Assembly (NCBI RefSeq): GCF_900101435.1
Contig: NZ_FMZH01000016.1
Coordinates: 1-64,000 of the forward strand
Length of the DNA: 64,000 nt
Source: Pedobacter soli
GTDB taxonomy: Bacteria > Bacteroidota > Bacteroidia > Sphingobacteriales > Sphingobacteriaceae
Direction of reading: 5' to 3'
Part shown: positions 62,001 to 64,000 of the stretch, piece by piece
Position numbering within the stretch: the stretch's first letter is position 1
Layout: the number at the start of each line of letters is the position of its first letter
Translations under genes and position numbers: made by a program
Notes under the pieces: generated by a model
What the model saw: only the letters and a program-made list of their open reading frames with translations
Databases searched by the model: none
Told to the model about the DNA's origin: nothing

Positions 62001-62104
62001 TTAATTGCTAAGCCTTTATGCATTTTATTAGCGCCAGCAGAAGCTGGTAAAACGTTTAACGTAAACGCTGCAAAAAAGCCAAGGCACGCCCATAAGTATC
62101 GCAT
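59090..62104 (-). CDS. SusC-family TonB-dependent transporter lacking the CarboxypepD_reg domain
   Basis: A 1004-residue SusC-type barrel. After the signal peptide (MRYLWACLGFFAAFTLNV, then LPASAG) there is a charged stretch (TTKIKFVSLKDSLRKDSLNQ) instead of the usual beta-sandwich domain found in the second SusC of this operon. The plug starts near LQQNLKGNYAGLYVQEPSGE and contains VEVLSDLASTAIYGPRGVNG. The barrel ends RTYTLGVKMEL. It is the first gene of the 11-gene operon, with a motif-bearing 520-bp upstream region. Confidence 0.92.
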   Translation of the reverse strand: MRYLWACLGFFAAFTLNVLPASAGANKMHKGLAIKHFVLQDTTKIKFVSLKDSLRKDSLNQIKQKTLYNKLSGGVQKNTRDLSLFPAITLQQNLKGNYAGLYVQEPSGEPGTIQNMFLRGATMPLLSKKDVYASQPLVVLDGIPLIGEHPFAFDIQQYDFNRIGPATNLLSTIDINNIASVEVLSDLASTAIYGPRGVNGVILLKSKTPDGIARSISFNSYIGMAQKPTVNTINGKYENEFRQRFYDIYTTNGRYSDDEAYPVYLSDSLNNVYSGKSDWTDLYYKNALVYGINLGLTGGSDRASFRFSLGNTKSDGVADGTGLDRYSAMFNINMKPVKWLLFSAMINGNRLNRTRNRSLRDRFAQINYFPDLSAPLAPNKDYYGSYLNEYSKGFDDNKTNSIQGFAKLVGTLGKFKISSSFNVDYNEGYRDIFYARTLLQGNSYASNYYGFNQRLMMDNKATYDLNLKNVHDFHFELGQSMIWDIYKYNNAYAYKGANDYIKINLLDSKPKNDDGSDNGGYLTPVAFPRELTYRFLDKTEDNLLSFYGKVNYSYNDKYFVSGTLRLDGSSNAQPTKRWFYSPVLSAAWNIKNDLLKDSKGVDDLVLRASAGRMGRTFTYDNYAQGPQYTASVGYTGNLTVPGYNAIGVLTRPYSFGWVGYNVPWSYSDQLNIGVDVAMLKNRLHVSADFYTKAEKNQLLGIPSYAEYGYKQSIESGLNMSNTGVDLTISALVIANSKFSWNSALNLNHNSNKLTALPRGLNEIIIGNRFLKVGQPVDQYWLLENEGIYTANNQVPVVNGQPLKYNGTPLKAGDPRWKDQNGDNIIDERDKVLKGHSLPVLSGGFDNSFTYGNWSLGTNLYFNLGRKLINQDMANRFDFVNREGNTDVSSVKEITFWEKRGDYSKYPLYNPWSTVIPYRTDQDLFLENASFLKLRSVSLGYDLGTVLKKKNIKISKFFVYGSVNNVFVITPYTGQDPELVSYDGIDTGYGQPIPRTYTLGVKMEL

Positions 62105-62263
62105 AGTTAATGGATCTTTAATTGGTAAAAAAAATGATTTGCTAAAACTTAGTTTCTCGGAAACGGCAAGATGGGTCTCAGGTTACAAAGACTGGTAGTT
62201 TGGTAGTAAAGGTTAGTAATTCTCATATAATTAGTATTTGGTTAAATCAAATATATATAATAC

Positions 62264-62275
62264 TAAAACGTTTTA
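62264..62275. promoter_or_regulatory. TAAAACGTTTTA palindrome upstream of the SusC operon
   Basis: A perfect 12-bp palindrome about 160 bp upstream of the susC start. It shares the AAACGTTT core with the sites at 62481 and 43844 but has different outer bases. Confidence 0.45.
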
Positions 62276-62480
62276 ATATCGAATTGTCATTTTTATGAAA
62301 TTTTTATAAAATGACCTGATAATATTTAATTATTTTAAAATAATTGTCGAGTAGACAGATAAAAAATTAAATATTAATAAAATATGTTAATATTTTAACA
62401 TCCTATAAAACAGCAATTAACGAAAAATCGAGGCTTTGGGTACAATAAAACAGACACTTTTTAGTTGCAAAATCCGGAAC

Positions 62481-62500
62481 TAGTTAAACGTTTTAGCAAA
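62481..62500. promoter_or_regulatory. AAACGTTT operator-like motif, distal copy
   Basis: The 20-mer starting TAGTTAAACGTTTTAG matches 43844-43863 at 18 of 20 positions. It lies about 380 bp upstream of the operon's first gene and about 125 bp from the sulP stop. A LacI-family or similar dimeric regulator would suit the central CG, but none is encoded next to it. Confidence 0.5.
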
Positions 62501-62625
62501 AAGTGATATTTATATACTATTTCACATTAGTGTTAAGCTTCTGTAAAAGATTTGATAAAACATCGCGATTATGTTACCCATTGGGACAGGTAAAAACCGA
62601 TAAATCATAATCGGGTTGGGTTTGA

Positions 62626-63999
62626 TTATCTTTCGGTAGCTACCCGATAAGTCGGATCTTCGATAATATTGACCTGAATAATTTTATCGGCATTTCTTAG
62701 CAGCCTTTTACAGTCATCGCTCAGGTGCCTTAACTGTAATTTTTTATCGGCAGCCTGGTATTTTTCGGTTAGCTTATTTAAAGCATCTATACCCGACATA
62801 TCGAAAACCCTGCTGTGCTTAAAATCAACTATTATATTTTCAGGATCGTGAGCCACATCAAATAAAGCATTGAAATTGGCTACTGAACCAAAAAACAAGG
62901 GCCCAAACAGTTCGTAGTGCTTTGCTCCCGTGTTATCTACATATTGGTTTGCCCTAATGCGCTTAGAACTTTCCCATGCAAACACCAGTGCCGAAATAAT
63001 TACCCCCACCAATACCGCCAAGGCCAGGTTATGCAGCCAAATGGTAATTACTGCTACCAAAATACCGATTACAATATCCTGTTTAGGCATTTTGTTAATT
63101 ACCTTAAAGCTCATCCACTCAAAGGTACCAATAGCCACCATCATCATTACCCCTACCAGCGCAGCCATAGGCACGCGGTCAATCACGGGGGCGCCAATTA
63201 AAATAATCAGCAAAATGGTTAGGGCTGCTACAATACCCGATAAACGGGCCCTTGCCCCTGCCGAAAGGTTAACCAGGGTTTGAGCAATCATCGGGCAACC
63301 GCCCATGCCCGTAAAAAAACCATTTAAAATATTGGCCACGCCTTGTGCTATGCTTTCGCGATTTCGATTGCCTTTAGTGGCTGTAATTTCATCAACCAGG
63401 TTTAGTGTAAGTAAGCCCTCGGTTAAGCCCACGCCCGCCATAATCAGTGAGTAAGGGAAAATGATTTTAAGCATCTCAAGGTTCAGGGGTATCTTAGGGA
63501 TATGAAAAGGAGGAAAACCACCTGCTACAGAAGCAATATCGCTAACCAGTTTGGTTGGAATGCCGAAACCCAATACAAGAATAAAAACGGTAATAATGGC
63601 CACGAGCGATGCCGGTACAGCTTTGGTTACTTTAGGCAGGAAGATTACAATGGCAACTGTTAACAATACCAAACCCAGCATGGTATATAAAGGGGTGCCG
63701 CTTAACCATACTTCAGTACCGTTAACCATGGTTTTAAACTGCTGCAGCTGCGACATAAAAATAATTACAGCCAAACCATTTACAAAACCGAACATTACCG
63801 GTTGCGGTACAAGCCTTACAAATTTGCCCAGCCTGAACAAGCCAACTAAAATCTGAATAACGCCTGCCAGGGCTACTGCAGCAAAAACATATTCAATGCC
63901 CTGCGTTTTCATTAAAGCAATGAGCACAATTACAGTTGCCCCTGCCCCACCAGAAACCAAACCAGGCCTGCCACCCAATATGGCTGTAACCAGGCCCAT
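62626..63999 (-). CDS. SulP-family anion transporter with STAS domain (5' end outside window)
   Basis: At least 457 residues; the frame runs off the window end, so the first tens of residues are missing. SulP/SLC26 signatures are visible: GLVTAILGGRPGLVSGGAGA, FGFVNGLAVIIFM, a run of hydrophobic segments, and GFFTGMGGCPMIAQTLVNLS. The C-terminal STAS domain contains IIVDFKHSRVFDMSGIDALN. The family carries sulfate, bicarbonate or other anions across the inner membrane; the substrate cannot be told from sequence. It is not obviously linked to the SusCD operon. Confidence 0.92.
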   Translation of the reverse strand: MGLVTAILGGRPGLVSGGAGATVIVLIALMKTQGIEYVFAAVALAGVIQILVGLFRLGKFVRLVPQPVMFGFVNGLAVIIFMSQLQQFKTMVNGTEVWLSGTPLYTMLGLVLLTVAIVIFLPKVTKAVPASLVAIITVFILVLGFGIPTKLVSDIASVAGGFPPFHIPKIPLNLEMLKIIFPYSLIMAGVGLTEGLLTLNLVDEITATKGNRNRESIAQGVANILNGFFTGMGGCPMIAQTLVNLSAGARARLSGIVAALTILLIILIGAPVIDRVPMAALVGVMMMVAIGTFEWMSFKVINKMPKQDIVIGILVAVITIWLHNLALAVLVGVIISALVFAWESSKRIRANQYVDNTGAKHYELFGPLFFGSVANFNALFDVAHDPENIIVDFKHSRVFDMSGIDALNKLTEKYQAADKKLQLRHLSDDCKRLLRNADKIIQVNIIEDPTYRVATER

Positions 64000-64000
64000 T

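Larger units (their letters stand above)
62105..62625. other. AT-rich upstream region of the double SusCD operon
   Basis: 521 bp without a gene, between the operon's first ATG and the convergent-free end of the sulP gene. It holds the two AAACGTTT motifs listed separately, a 9-bp inverted repeat AAATATTAA/TTAATATTT (62369-62377 and 62387-62395), and a weak CCGAT/ATCGG hairpin near 62595-62615 that may terminate sulP on the minus strand. No clear -33/-7 promoter was singled out. Confidence 0.55.

Noticed and set aside
62105..62625. Replication origin, suggested by the AT-rich region with short inverted repeats
   Set aside because: No DnaA-box cluster and no origin-associated genes nearby; AT richness is usual upstream of susC genes.

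Overview
The window looks like a chromosomal stretch from a Sphingobacteriaceae member (Bacteroidota), most likely Pedobacter or a close relative. The evidence is four SusC/SusD pairs, an ECF sigma/FecR switch, two DUF2723 (GT117-type) membrane proteins, A-rich leaders without clear Shine-Dalgarno sites, moderate-to-low GC, and many short dispersed repeats typical of these genomes. Everything here was read by eye from sequence and translations; no database search was run.

Layout. (1) 1-11200, housekeeping: the tail of an IS110-type transposase, a degenerate structured repeat, pth, rplY (L25/Ctc), prs, tRNA-Gln(TTG), two tandem ~1000-residue DUF2723/GT117 proteins, and accA. (2) 11200-21240: a secreted S10 carboxypeptidase, a small secreted unknown, and a SusC/SusD pair whose SusC carries an STN signalling domain, preceded by FecR and an ECF sigma factor (a trans-envelope signalling locus). 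(3) 21240-38760, a starch/malto-oligosaccharide locus on the minus strand. In transcription order it holds a LacI-family regulator, SusC, SusD, SusE-like binding protein, SusA-like neopullulanase, beta-phosphoglucomutase, GH65 phosphorylase, a GH13 amylase, an SLC45-like MFS transporter and a GH13 lipoprotein. The inferred route is surface capture, periplasmic hydrolysis, uptake of maltose, then phosphorolysis to glucose and glucose-6-phosphate. Two long palindromes with core GGGAACGTTCCC precede its susC, and a third core lies inside the SusA-like gene. (4) 38760-41320: a lone receiver-domain protein, a small conserved unknown, DNA polymerase IV, and an intergenic array of tiny hairpins. (5) 41320-62500: an 11-gene minus-strand operon with two SusC/SusD pairs, two fasciclin proteins, DUF5007-, DUF5008-, DUF1735/PA14- and PKD/discoidin-type lipoproteins, and a degenerate alkaline-phosphatase-fold/LamG protein, but no recognisable glycosidase, lyase, sulfatase or active phosphatase. 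A separately terminated DUF4965/glutaminase-A-like gene follows and shares an almost identical 20-bp upstream motif with the operon. (6) 62626-end: the 3' part of a SulP anion transporter gene.

The best candidates for something undescribed are the enzyme-free double SusCD operon with its dead-looking phosphatase and shared operator-like motif; the two arrays of four tri-loop or tetra-loop hairpins, each placed between convergent genes; the intragenic operator-like palindrome in the starch locus; and short repeats that have become coding sequence at the start of pgmB and of a GH13 amylase.
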